Positions 16,010 through 26,315 of a stretch of 64,000 nt of DNA are shown here, piece by piece. Below the pieces are notes generated by a model. That model searched no databases. It saw nothing but the letters and a program-made list of their open reading frames with translations, and was not told the DNA's origin. The stretch is taken from the NCBI RefSeq assembly GCF_015500075.1, contig NZ_CP045496.1, forward strand, positions 6,024,001 to 6,088,000, written 5' to 3'. The position numbers and the translations under genes were made by a program. This stretch comes from Mesorhizobium sp. INR15. GTDB taxonomy: Bacteria; Pseudomonadota; Alphaproteobacteria; Rhizobiales; Rhizobiaceae. How positions within the stretch are numbered: position 1 is the stretch's first letter; every line of letters starts with the position of its first letter.

Positions 16010-17215
16010 TCAGGCCGCGTCCACGGTCATGTCGCCTGACGCCTCAAGTGCCGCGATCTCGTCCTTGGAGAAGCCGAACTCGGCCAGGATCTCGCGGCCA
16101 TGCTGGCCGACCAGCGGTGCCGGCCGTTCGATGGTCGCCGGCGTCTCGCTCATCTTGACCGCCGGCCCGACCACCCGCACCTTGCCGCCGCGCGGATGAT
16201 CATAGCTGGTGATCATCCCCATGTGCTTGACCTGCGGGTCCTCCGCCGCGCGGCGGATGTCCTTCACCTCGGCGCACCAGATGTCGACCGCCAGCAGCCG
16301 TGCCAGCAGATCCTGCGTAGCGAATTTTTTGGTCTCCGCATTGACCTTCTCGAAGACCTCGTCACGCCTGTCGAACAGGGTTTTCAGGTCGTCGTAGACG
16401 TCCAGCTGTGGCGCTTCCAGCACCTCGTAGAGCGTCTTGAACGGGCTCATGGCGATCGATATGTAGCCGCCGTCCTTGGTCTCGTAGATGCCGAACGGCG
16501 CCTGCATGCCGGGATGGCCGATGCCGGAATTGGGCCGCACGAAGTCCTCGCCGAGATTGAGCACGGCGACATATTCCTGGTTGAGGTGCGCCATCAGACC
16601 GGCCAGCAGGTTGACCTCGATCTTCTGGCCTTTGCCAGTCTTCTCGCGATAGTAGAGTGCCGACAGGATGCCGTAGACCATGTTCATGGCGCCGATCTGA
16701 TCGGCGAGGCCGGCGCCGGCGGGAACCGGGGCCTGGTCGCCACGGCCGGTGTTGGCAATCAGCCCGGCGAGCCCCTGGATCAGCATGTCCTGGCCGGGGC
16801 GCTCGACATAGGGGCCTTCCTCGCCGTAGCCAGAACCCGAGCAATAGATGACGCGCGGATTGACGGCCTTGAAGTCCTCGTAGCCATAGCCGAGCTTGGC
16901 CAGCACGCCGGGGCGAAAATTCTGCACCACCACGTCGGCGGTCTTCGCCATCTCCATGATGATGGCATGCACCTTGCGGCTCTTTAGGTTGAGAGCGATC
17001 GAGCGCTTGTTGCGGTTCCAGGCGAGGAAATTCGGGCTCTCGGAGCCGCCCACCCATTTGGCGAAAAAGGTCATGCCGCGAAACATGTCGCCGGCCCCGG
17101 CGCGCTCGACCTTGATCACATCGGCGCCCATGTCGCCCAGCAATTGCGTGGCGAACGGCCCCTGCAGCAGATGGCTGAAATCGAGGATGCGTACGCCTTC
17201 GAGGGCCTTGTTCAT
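16010..17215 (-). CDS. CaiB/BaiF-family (class III) CoA-transferase
   Basis: A 401-residue family III CoA-transferase. N-terminal GVRILDFSHLLQGPFATQLLGDMGADVIKVER is diagnostic, as is YGEEGPYVERPGQDMLIQGLAG, where the Asp of PGQD is the expected catalytic residue forming the aspartyl anhydride. It moves CoA from a donor such as succinyl-CoA to a carboxylic acid. In this operon it probably activates the acid produced by the SDR/lactonase steps before the crotonase and the class I CoA-transferase-like protein act. Substrate unknown. Confidence 0.9.
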   Translation of the reverse strand: MNKALEGVRILDFSHLLQGPFATQLLGDMGADVIKVERAGAGDMFRGMTFFAKWVGGSESPNFLAWNRNKRSIALNLKSRKVHAIIMEMAKTADVVVQNFRPGVLAKLGYGYEDFKAVNPRVIYCSGSGYGEEGPYVERPGQDMLIQGLAGLIANTGRGDQAPVPAGAGLADQIGAMNMVYGILSALYYREKTGKGQKIEVNLLAGLMAHLNQEYVAVLNLGEDFVRPNSGIGHPGMQAPFGIYETKDGGYISIAMSPFKTLYEVLEAPQLDVYDDLKTLFDRRDEVFEKVNAETKKFATQDLLARLLAVDIWCAEVKDIRRAAEDPQVKHMGMITSYDHPRGGKVRVVGPAVKMSETPATIERPAPLVGQHGREILAEFGFSKDEIAALEASGDMTVDAA

Positions 17216-17236
17216 GTCATGTCTCGTTTCGTGTTT

Positions 17237-18022
17237 TCAAAGCAGTTCGGGGACGTAGCGCGGTGCCGCGGTCAGCCCGCCGTCGACGCGCAGATCGGTG
17301 CCGGTGGTAAAGCCCGCGGCGTCTGAGGCGAGATAAATGGCGGCTTCGGCCACTTCGGAGGGCTCGCCGATACGGCCAAGCGGATGCATCTTGACCCAGG
17401 CTTTTGCCAGATTGCCGCCGATCTCCTTGATCAGCCTGTCGTTCATCGGCGTGTTGATGGTGCCGGGCGAAATCGAATTGACGCGGATGTTCATCGGGCC
17501 GAATTCGACCGCCATCTGCCGCGTCATCGCCATCACCGCGCCCTTGGCGCCGGCATAGGCGGTCCAGCCATCCAGCCCGATGTGGCCCTGCGCGGAGGCC
17601 ATGTTGATGATCGAGCCGGACTTTTGCGCGATCATGTGCGGCAGCGCATATTTGCAGCCACGAAAGACGCTGGTCAGGTTGACTAATATCAGCCGGTGCC
17701 ATTGCTCATCGGTCATCTCGTGCACCGGCATGCCGCCAATGGCGATGGCTGCGTTGTTGACCAGCACGTCGAGATGTCCGGTCTTTTCGACGGCGCTGCC
17801 GATGAGGCTGACGATATCCGCCTCCTGCGAAACGTCGCAATGCACATAGTTGGCGAGGTAGCCGGCCGCGCGCAGCGCCGCCGCGAAACCTTCCCCCGCC
17901 GTATCGGCGATATCGCCGAGGAAGACATGCGCGCCCTCGCGCGCCATCGCCTGCGCGATCGCGTGGCCGATGCCGTCGGCGGCGCCGGTGATAACGGCGG
18001 TTTTTCCTTCGAGACGAGCCAT
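17237..18022 (-). CDS. Short-chain dehydrogenase/reductase
   Basis: A 261-residue classical SDR: NAD(P)-binding TGAADGIGHAIA near residue 12, NNAAIA, catalytic Ser in NMASAQGHIG, and YAGAKGAV with catalytic Tyr and Lys; C-terminal TGTDLRVDGGL. The Asp in FLGDIAD after beta-2 favours NAD over NADP. It immediately follows the second permease gene (one base between) and precedes CaiB, so its probable job is oxidation of the imported polyol, sugar or alicyclic alcohol. Confidence 0.88.
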   Translation of the reverse strand: MARLEGKTAVITGAADGIGHAIAQAMAREGAHVFLGDIADTAGEGFAAALRAAGYLANYVHCDVSQEADIVSLIGSAVEKTGHLDVLVNNAAIAIGGMPVHEMTDEQWHRLILVNLTSVFRGCKYALPHMIAQKSGSIINMASAQGHIGLDGWTAYAGAKGAVMAMTRQMAVEFGPMNIRVNSISPGTINTPMNDRLIKEIGGNLAKAWVKMHPLGRIGEPSEVAEAAIYLASDAAGFTTGTDLRVDGGLTAAPRYVPELL

Positions 18023-18023
18023 G

Positions 18024-19022
18024 TCAGCCTCCAGTCGCGCGCCGGCGTTTCGCCTCGTCGAAGGCGACCGCGGCGATGATGATCATGCCGGTGATGACCA
18101 GCTGCCATTCGGTCGGCAGGCCAAGCCCGCGCAGGCCGTTGGACAGGAACTGCAAGATCAGCACGCCGAGCGCCATGCCGCCCAGGCTGCCGATGCCGCC
18201 GGCCAGGCTGACCCCGCCAAGCACGGTCGCGGCGACCACCTGGAACTCGAAATTGAGCCCTGCCGTATGCTGCGCCGAACCGACACGGGCCGCCAGGATG
18301 ATGCCGGCAACCGTCGCCAGCAGCGAGCTGATGATAAAGCAGATGAACTTGACGCGCCGCACATCGTAGCCCGCCAGCCGCGCCACTTCCTGATTGCCGC
18401 CGACAGCATAGATCTGACGACCGAAAGGCCGATGGCGCATCATGTAGGCGAAAGCGGCGAGCAGGATGATCGCGATGACGGCCGAATACGGGATGATGTC
18501 GAACAGCCGGCCATCCGACAACGCGATGAAGCTGTCGAGGCTGGCGTCGTCCGGGATCGCGCGTTGGCCGGTGTAGAGATAGACGCCGCCGCGCATGATG
18601 AACATCGTGCCCAGCGTCACGATCAGCGAATTGATGCCGGCATAGGCGGTGAGGTAGCCGTTCACCACACCGATGATCAGGCCGAACAGCAGCGCGCCGC
18701 CGATGCCGAGCAGCAGGGAGTTGGTGTCGTTCATGATGATGATTAGCGGCAGCGCAATGGTCGCCAGCAGCGAGCCGATCGAAATATCGACTTCGCCGGA
18801 AATGAAGACGATGGCGCAGCCTGTGCCGGCGATCAGCGGCAGCGACGCCTGGCCGAGCACATTGGTGATGTTGCGCACGGAAAAGAAGTTCTCCGCCGTG
18901 ACGGAGAAGAAGGCGATGATCAGCACGAGGCAAACCAGCAGCGCCACTTCCTGGCGCCGCAACAGGCGCGCGAGGAGCGACGGTTGCGCATGCGGATCGG
19001 CTGACAGCGAGGCGTTGCTCAT
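18024..19022 (-). CDS. Ribose-type ABC transporter permease (RbsC-like), second copy
   Basis: A 332-residue inner-membrane protein with eight to ten hydrophobic segments and family motifs FISGEVDISIGSLLA, NGYLTAYAGINSLIVTLGTMFIMRGGVYL, VGGNQEVARLAGYDVRRVKF and TVLGGVSLAGGIGSL. It is one of two RbsC-like permeases flanking the ATPase gene, implying a heterodimeric channel. Gap of 69 bases from the ATPase stop. Confidence 0.92.
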   Translation of the reverse strand: MSNASLSADPHAQPSLLARLLRRQEVALLVCLVLIIAFFSVTAENFFSVRNITNVLGQASLPLIAGTGCAIVFISGEVDISIGSLLATIALPLIIIMNDTNSLLLGIGGALLFGLIIGVVNGYLTAYAGINSLIVTLGTMFIMRGGVYLYTGQRAIPDDASLDSFIALSDGRLFDIIPYSAVIAIILLAAFAYMMRHRPFGRQIYAVGGNQEVARLAGYDVRRVKFICFIISSLLATVAGIILAARVGSAQHTAGLNFEFQVVAATVLGGVSLAGGIGSLGGMALGVLILQFLSNGLRGLGLPTEWQLVITGMIIIAAVAFDEAKRRRATGG

Positions 19023-19091
19023 GGTCTGGCCGCCTCTGCTTCAACATCGATCTGTTCGAGATGCATCCCGACATGCGCCAACATGGCGATC

Positions 19092-20616
<1,525 letters not shown>

Positions 20617-20627
<11 letters not shown>

Positions 20628-21600
20628 TGGCTTTGCTCCGCACAATGTCGAGATAGGTGGCCAGGATGATGACGACGCCCGGTACAATCATCTGCAGGTC
20701 CTGGTTCCAGCCGAGGATGATGATGCCGTTGTCGATGACCTTCAGCACCAGAACGCCAAGCAGCGTGCCGAAAAGAGTGCCGCGGCCGCCGGTCAGACTG
20801 GTTCCGCCCAGGATGACCGCGGCGATGACAGTGAGTTCGAAACCACGTCCGGCGGTTGGCTGTCCCGCATTCATCAGCGACGACAGGATCATGCCGGCAA
20901 TGCCGACGCAGAGGCCCGTGAGAACGAAGGCGAACAGCTTCAGCCGCTCGGAGCGGACACCCGACAGGCGAACCGCCTTCTCGTTGGCGCCGACAGCGTA
21001 GATGAACCGGCCAAGCACCGTGAAGCGCAGCGCGATCCAGGCGAGGAGGAAAATGACCGCGGCGAAGATGACCGGGATCGGGATCGGCCCGACATAACCA
21101 GCGCCGAGATCGGTGAAACCAACCAGCTGGTGATGGTTCTGCACAGCCTCGCGGGTGAAGAGGTAGACGCCACCTTGCAGCATCATCATCGTGCCGATCG
21201 TGGCGATCAGCGAATTCACCTTCAGGCGGGTGACGATCAAACCGTTGGCGAGGCCAACCGCCCCGGCAAAGGCAAGGCCCGCCAGCATGCCGAGCGCAAG
21301 ACTATGCGTCGAATTCAGAACCGACATGCCGATGCAGCCGACAAAGGCGAGCGAGGCGCCGACCGACAGATCGACCTCGGCCGTGATGATCAGCATGGTC
21401 ATGCCGCAGGCGACGATCAGCACCAACGCGCATTGGCGCAGAATGGCGATGATGTTGGCCTCGGAATAGAATTGCGGCTCGGCGATCGAGATGGCGATGC
21501 AAAGCACCGCCAAAATAAGCGCCAGCACCAGCGAACCCGACGCGCCGAACCGCACCGAGAGCGGGCGCCGCGCCGCCGAATGCTGAGATATGTCTGTCAT
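20617..21600 (-). CDS. Ribose-type ABC transporter permease (RbsC-like), first copy
   Basis: A 327-residue inner-membrane permease starting MTDISQHSAARR at ATG 21598-21600, with GGAG upstream. Motifs match the family: IITAEVDLSVGASLAFVG, LKVNSLIATIGTMMMLQGGVYLF, GANEKAVRLSGVRSERLKL and VILGGTSLTGGRGTL. It is separated from the binding-protein gene by about 170 bases carrying a strong hairpin, a layout that often lowers permease expression relative to binding protein. Confidence 0.92.
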
Positions 21601-21724
21601 GTCACTCGGCTCCGCGCGATGGCGTGCAGGCAAGCAAACGCTCGGCTGCCTTGCCCGGCGCATTCTTGACGGTATCGCGCGGTTGCGCGGGTCGGTGCCT
21701 GCTCTGCTTTGTCATGGTCCGCGT

Positions 21725-21756
21725 CGCTCCCTCCCGCCGCGTGGCGAGAGGGAGCG
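21725..21756 (-). terminator. Intercistronic hairpin between binding-protein and permease genes
   Basis: CGCTCCCTC (21725-21733) pairs perfectly with GAGGGAGCG (21748-21756), and CGCC/GGCG extends the stem after one mismatch, leaving a four-base loop. No U-tract follows on the minus-strand transcript. It sits 14 bases beyond the binding-protein stop, so it is more likely an mRNA-stabilising or attenuating structure than a full terminator. Confidence 0.65.
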
Positions 21757-21769
21757 TCCTGGGAGGATG

Positions 21770-22798
21770 CTACTTCTTCAGATCGGCTGCGGTCTTCATG
21801 CACTTGGCCGGCGGCGTCAGCGCATTGACGGCGTCCCACTTGATGGTGCGGGTGGTGCCGTCATAGTCATAGTATTTCTTCCAATCGTCGCCGATCATTG
21901 GCGCGGTTGGGCTGACGATGTGCGGCGGCACGTCCTCGTGGTTGAACAGCTTCACCGCCGCGTCGATGGCCGTGAAACCCTCCTTCTCGGGGAACATTGC
22001 CGCTTCGATGCGATAGGACGGCTCCTTCTCGATGGCATTGATGAAGGCGAGGCCTTCGCCGCCGGTGCCGACGGTCAGCAGATTGTCCTGCGACTTTCCA
22101 GCCGCCTTCCATGCCTGCAGGCCGCCGAGCGAGGACGAGTCATTGATGCCGTAGATGATGTTGATGTCGGCATTCTTGGCGAGCGCCGCCGAGGAGACTT
22201 CGAGCGCGCGGTCCGGATTGCCGCCGCCATCGAGGTCGTGCACCATGACGGCATCGGGGATGACCGTCTTCAGTCCATCCATGAAGCCATTCGAGCGCAG
22301 CACGGTGGCGGACAGGAGCGGCAAGCCGACATTCATCACCTTGGCTGTGCCGCCAAGCTTTTCCTTGGCATATTTGCCGGCCTCGACACCTGAGAAATAG
22401 CCGGTGTCGTAGTCGCAGATGGCGACCATGGTGGTCATGCCCTTGACCGGATTGCCTTCCAGCACGACAGGGATGTTGGCTGCCTTGGCCTGGCGCAGCA
22501 GCGGCACCACGCCTTCTTCATTGACCGGCGTGATGATCAAAACGTCGACGCCCTTGGCGATAAAGTCCTCGGCTGCGGCCACCTGCTTTGCGATATCGAG
22601 ATTGGCGTCCTGCACCTCGACCTCGATGCCGAGATCCTTGCCATGCGCCTTCATGCCCTTGATGACATTCTGGTACCATTCATGGGTGGCGTAGTTGGTG
22701 ACGTAGCCGATTTTCTTCGGCATGTTCTGCGCCTGCGCGGAGGCAGCGAAGGCGACCGCGGCCGCCGAGGCAAACAGCATTGTTTTAGACCAGTTCAT
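21770..22798 (-). CDS. Periplasmic sugar-binding protein (RbsB-like)
   Basis: A 342-residue type I periplasmic binding protein. A Sec signal peptide is clear (MNWSKTMLFASAAAVAFAASAQA, cut before QNMPKK). The mature part has the Peripla_BP_4 pattern: IGYVTNYATHEWYQNVIKGMKAHG, VDVLIITPVNEEGVVPLLRQA, IPVVLEGNP, and YGINDSSSLGGLQAWKAAG. It is the first gene of the long catabolic operon. The substrate is probably a sugar, polyol or cyclitol; the sequence does not tell which. A GGGAGAAG ribosome site precedes the ATG. Confidence 0.92.
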   Translation of the reverse strand: MNWSKTMLFASAAAVAFAASAQAQNMPKKIGYVTNYATHEWYQNVIKGMKAHGKDLGIEVEVQDANLDIAKQVAAAEDFIAKGVDVLIITPVNEEGVVPLLRQAKAANIPVVLEGNPVKGMTTMVAICDYDTGYFSGVEAGKYAKEKLGGTAKVMNVGLPLLSATVLRSNGFMDGLKTVIPDAVMVHDLDGGGNPDRALEVSSAALAKNADINIIYGINDSSSLGGLQAWKAAGKSQDNLLTVGTGGEGLAFINAIEKEPSYRIEAAMFPEKEGFTAIDAAVKLFNHEDVPPHIVSPTAPMIGDDWKKYYDYDGTTRTIKWDAVNALTPPAKCMKTAADLKK

Positions 22799-22872
22799 AC
22801 TCTTCTCCCAATTTTCATCAGTACGGTTCAGTCTTCGAACGGTGGTCCCGCCGTCTCGGGTTGCAGTTAAAG

Positions 22873-23676
22873 TCAGGTCGCGGCGTCGCCGGCGCCAAGC
22901 GCGGCGGAAACCTTGTTGGCGGCCGCCATCGTGCGATCAAAAACCGTCTCGCGGTCGAAGCGGGCGGCTTTCTGCGGCAGGAATGGAACGGTCAACGCCG
23001 CGATCACCGCGCCTGTGTGGTCGCGCACCGGCATTGAAATGTTGATGCAGCCATCGACGGCCAGGGATGGGCGCATCTCGTAGCCATGATCCAATGCCGC
23101 CGCGAGCCGCGCCTCGATGTCCGCACGCGATCCCTGCCCTTCGCCGGCGGTGACGATACGCTCGACGATAGCGTCGCGATCGGCCGGACCCTGGTGAGCC
23201 AGCAGCACCGCGCCCGAACTCGTCTCCATGATGGGAAAGTGTGAGCCCAGTGCCACCGAGTAACGCATCGGCAGAGGTGAATCGATTTGCAGGACGACCA
23301 GCACATTCTGACCTTCCCGCACCACAAGATGGCAGCTCTGATCCGCATTGGCCGCGAGGTCGCGCATGACCGGCAATGCGCATTCCACCAGCCGGTTCAC
23401 GGGAGGATGCATATGCGCCAGCTCGAAGAGCTTGAGCGAGAGACGGAAACGGTCACTGCCCGTGCGCAGAATGAAGCCACGCTTTTCCAGCAACAGAAGG
23501 ATGCGGTAGATTTCGTGAATGGAGCGGTCGAGGCCGTTGGCGATTTCGGTCTGGGTCAGTGCTTCACCTTGGGTGGCCATGAACTCCAGGATGTCGAGCG
23601 CCTTCTCGGCTGCCGGCGCGCGATATTCGCCGCGCCCGCCCTCGCCGTCATCGAATGCCTTGGTGACTGTGGCCAT
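22873..23676 (-). CDS. IclR-family transcriptional regulator
   Basis: A 267-residue regulator with N-terminal winged helix (about 18-80; EKALDILEFMATQGEALTQTEIANGLDRSIHEIYRILLLLEKRGFI) and C-terminal effector domain with IETSSGAVLLAH-like segment MRYSVALGSHFPIMETSSGAVLLA and DGCINISMPVRD. The start MATVTKAFDDGE overlaps the preceding gene stop by one base; a frame extension upstream lies inside that gene. It stands upstream of and in the same direction as the transporter operon and is its most probable regulator. Effector unknown. Confidence 0.9.
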   Translation of the reverse strand: MATVTKAFDDGEGGRGEYRAPAAEKALDILEFMATQGEALTQTEIANGLDRSIHEIYRILLLLEKRGFILRTGSDRFRLSLKLFELAHMHPPVNRLVECALPVMRDLAANADQSCHLVVREGQNVLVVLQIDSPLPMRYSVALGSHFPIMETSSGAVLLAHQGPADRDAIVERIVTAGEGQGSRADIEARLAAALDHGYEMRPSLAVDGCINISMPVRDHTGAVIAALTVPFLPQKAARFDRETVFDRTMAAANKVSAALGAGDAAT

Positions 23677-24830
23677 CACGCGACGCTCCGTACCGACGCC
23701 GTCGAGGGCCGCGTCTCGCGGTAGCGCCGGTTTACCCACGCAGCCAGTTCGGCGACCGACAGTTCGCCAGCTACGGCCGCCGCGACGCGCGGCGCGGTCT
23801 CACGGAAGAACGTTATGAAGCCGGCATGGGTAGGGCGCAGATAGGACGACTGGATCGTCTTCAGCGTATCGGCGAAGAAGTCGCCGGTGGCGGCGTTGAC
23901 CGCCTTGTCCTGCCAGGCCGACAGCGAGCCGGGCTGCCCGCCGGCGCTGACATATTGGCCACGCTGGGTGTCCGGCGAGCATAGAAACAAGGCATAGTCG
24001 ATCGCTGCCTGGATGCTTTTCGACTGGGCGCTGACGCCGATGCCCGCGCCGCCAAGCAGCGCGCCCGCCGACCCCGTTGTCGGCGCGTCGGCGAAGCGCA
24101 GCTTCCGTTCCTCGCCGCGCGCGGCATAGTTCACATAGCCGAAAGCGAAGGGGACATAGACGACATCGTCATTGGCAATCATGTGATCGTAGCAGCGGAT
24201 GGGATTCCATTGGTGCGAACCCGGGTGCGACAACTCGGAAAGCTCGCGCAACTGGCCGATGGCCCGCTCGACCTTGTCGCGGCTGATGAAGTCGTCGGCG
24301 TCCTCGCGCGGGTCGCCGAGCGTGAGCAGCAGGCACATGGCGTCGGTCGGCACCAGAGGCAGGCCGAGCCATCTGCCGTCCTTCCGGGCGCGGCGGCCGA
24401 GATCGACAACCTCGCCGTGAGAGCGCGGAACAACATCGCCATAGAGCGCCATCAAATCCGGCCGGAAGGACGCCACCTGGCAGGCGGCATCGATCGGCAG
24501 CGCCCATTGGCACCCTTCCCTTGCATAGGACTGCCACGACTTGCCGACCGAATCCTGCTCGAAAAACTGGTGCTGCTCGGCGGTCAGATGCTGGTCGAAC
24601 GGGACCATGAGCCGGCCGGCGGCAATCTCACCGATGAACGGATGGTCGAAAACGACGAGATCATAGGTGCCGAGAACCTCATCGATCGCCCCTTCGCCGA
24701 ATTCGTAGAGGCTGCGGCGATCCCAAGCGATCTCCAGACCGGGACGCGCGGCGCAATACGACCCGACGCTGGCGTCGAGTGGACCCCAGCAGCGTCTATG
24801 ATCCCACGCCAATCCGCGCAGCTTCGTCAT
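23676..24830 (-). CDS. Leaderless solute-binding-like protein (family 1 type)
   Basis: A 384-residue protein with the general look of a family 1 extracellular solute-binding protein (LEIAWDRRSLYEFGEG, DLVVFDHPFIGEIAAGRLMVPFD, WALPIDAACQVASFRPDLM, VYVPFAFGYVNYA, LGGAGIGVSAQSKSIQAAIDYALFL), yet the N-terminus MTKLRGLAWDHRRCWGPL has no signal peptide or membrane helix, so it should remain in the cytoplasm. Its stop overlaps the IclR start, tying it to the regulator rather than to a transporter. It may sense or carry a cytoplasmic ligand; this is speculation. The start ATG at 24828-24830 lies 10 bases after a GGGGAGGA site; an in-frame TTG three codons earlier is too close to it. Confidence 0.7.
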   Translation of the reverse strand: MTKLRGLAWDHRRCWGPLDASVGSYCAARPGLEIAWDRRSLYEFGEGAIDEVLGTYDLVVFDHPFIGEIAAGRLMVPFDQHLTAEQHQFFEQDSVGKSWQSYAREGCQWALPIDAACQVASFRPDLMALYGDVVPRSHGEVVDLGRRARKDGRWLGLPLVPTDAMCLLLTLGDPREDADDFISRDKVERAIGQLRELSELSHPGSHQWNPIRCYDHMIANDDVVYVPFAFGYVNYAARGEERKLRFADAPTTGSAGALLGGAGIGVSAQSKSIQAAIDYALFLCSPDTQRGQYVSAGGQPGSLSAWQDKAVNAATGDFFADTLKTIQSSYLRPTHAGFITFFRETAPRVAAAVAGELSVAELAAWVNRRYRETRPSTASVRSVA

Positions 24831-24890
24831 GCTCTTCAAATCCTCCCCGGCGGCCGGACAACGGGCGGCCTGCCTTCGACACTAGCACCT

Positions 24891-24920
24891 ATTTTCATAT
24901 AGGCAACTTGTTTTCACTTA
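24891..24920 (-). promoter_or_regulatory. Two TTTTCA boxes, possible operator of the IclR unit
   Basis: An AT-rich patch upstream of the leaderless binding-protein gene carries two TTTTCA boxes 19 bases apart (24892-24897 and 24911-24916). The first lies inside the inverted repeat CCTAT/ATAGG (24888-24903). Position before the regulator-containing unit suggests autoregulation. Weak evidence based on pattern only. Confidence 0.35.
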
Positions 24921-24963
24921 CACAAAGACCATGCAAGCCCTCCCAACGAACCGACGCGTCATT

Positions 24964-26148
24964 TCAAGCCAGGTCGAAACGCTCCACCGCACGCATGATG
25001 CCGCGCAGTTCCGCGAGCCCCTTGAGCCGCCCGATCAGCGAGTAGCCGGGGTTGATCTTTTGCTTGCCGATGTCATCGGCAAGCAGATGTCCGTGATCCG
25101 GACGCATCGGAATTTGCCAGTCGGTGCGGCCTTCGTTGCGACGGCGTTTCTCTTCCTTCATCAAGGCGAGGATGACATGCGCCATGTCGGTGCCGCCCTC
25201 CAGGTGTTCGGCTTCGTAAAACGAACCGTCGTCCTCGATGGTGATGTTGCGCAGATGGACGAAATGAATCCGGTCGGCGAATTCCTTGACCATGGCGACA
25301 ATGTTGTTGTCGGCGCGGGTGCCATAAGAGCCAGTGCAGAACGTCAGACCATTGGCGGGGCTGTCGACGGCGCGAAGGATAAAGCGCGCATCCTCGGCGG
25401 TCGAAACGACGCGCGGCAGGCCATAGAGCGAGAACGGCGGGTCGTCGGGATGAATGCACATGCGCACACCCTCCTCTTCGGCGACCGGAATGATCTCGCG
25501 CAGGAACCAGGCAAGATTGTCGCGCAACTCCTTCGGCCCGATCGAATCGTATTCTGCCAGTGCCTCGCGAAAACTTTCACGGTCGTAGCTGCGCTCCGTC
25601 GCCGGCAGGCCGGCGATCAGGTTGCGCTCTATCTGGTCGATCCGCGCTGCCGTCAGCGTCGCCATGCGCTTCTCGGCCTCGGCGATACGCGCGGGGGTAT
25701 AGCTGGCCGCGCCATTGCGGCGCTTCAGCACAAAAAGATCATAGGCGGCGAAATCGATTGCGTCGAAGCGCAGCGCGTAGCCGGTCGTCGGCAGACGATA
25801 CGCGAGATCGGTGCGGGTCCAGTCCACCACCGGCATGAAATTGTAGCAGATGGTCTCAATGCCGGCCTTGGCGAGCGACCGGATGCTGTCACGGTAGTAG
25901 CCGGCATAGCGCTCGCGTTCCGGCGCGCCGATCTTGAAGGAATTGTGGACCGGAATGCTCTCGACCACCGACCATTTCAGGCCGGCCGCCTCGATAATCC
26001 GCTTGCGCTCAAGCACCTCTGCTTCAGGCCAGGCCCTGCCGTCATAGATCTGGTGAAGCGCCGATACCACGCCGATGGCGCCAGCCTGCCTGACTTGGTC
26101 AAGCGTCACCGGATCGTCCGGACCATACCAGCGCCAACACTGTTCCAT
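24964..26148 (-). CDS. uxuA: Mannonate dehydratase
   Basis: A 394-residue enzyme converting D-mannonate to 2-keto-3-deoxygluconate in hexuronate breakdown. Start MEQCWRWYGPDDPVTL is the canonical N-terminus and is preceded by AGGAGG. Family motifs: VVESIPVHNSFK, ICYNFMPVVDWTRTDLAY, metal-site HPDDPPFSLYGLPRVVST, FCTGSYGTRADNNI, HFVHLRN, and MRPDHGH near the C-terminus. Length is as expected for UxuA. It is transcribed divergently from a FadR-type GntR gene; identical inverted boxes lie between them. Confidence 0.95.
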   Translation of the reverse strand: MEQCWRWYGPDDPVTLDQVRQAGAIGVVSALHQIYDGRAWPEAEVLERKRIIEAAGLKWSVVESIPVHNSFKIGAPERERYAGYYRDSIRSLAKAGIETICYNFMPVVDWTRTDLAYRLPTTGYALRFDAIDFAAYDLFVLKRRNGAASYTPARIAEAEKRMATLTAARIDQIERNLIAGLPATERSYDRESFREALAEYDSIGPKELRDNLAWFLREIIPVAEEEGVRMCIHPDDPPFSLYGLPRVVSTAEDARFILRAVDSPANGLTFCTGSYGTRADNNIVAMVKEFADRIHFVHLRNITIEDDGSFYEAEHLEGGTDMAHVILALMKEEKRRRNEGRTDWQIPMRPDHGHLLADDIGKQKINPGYSLIGRLKGLAELRGIMRAVERFDLA

Positions 26149-26179
26149 AAGGCCTCCTATGCGTCTGGCGGCAACCATA

Positions 26180-26190
26180 TTGTTGGACCA
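26180..26190 (+). promoter_or_regulatory. GntR/FCD-type operator box 1 (uxuA side)
   Basis: TTGTTGGACCA matches the FadR-subfamily pattern TNGTNNNACNA. It lies 32 bases upstream of the uxuA start. An identical 11-mer in inverted orientation lies at 26286-26296. Confidence 0.65.
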
Positions 26191-26285
26191 CAGATATGTC
26201 AACGCAGAGAATTTGGCTGAAATTTACCGCAAAATTCGCTCTTCGCCACCTTTCTGTTGATTTTACTGTCGCTTCTCTTTATTGC

Positions 26286-26296
26286 TGGTCCAACAA
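26286..26296 (-). promoter_or_regulatory. GntR/FCD-type operator box 2 (regulator side)
   Basis: TGGTCCAACAA is the exact reverse complement of box 1. It lies 20 bases before the regulator start codon, in a position to autorepress the regulator while box 1 controls uxuA. Confidence 0.65.
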
Positions 26297-26315
26297 ATAG
26301 CGAGGAGATAGGCGC

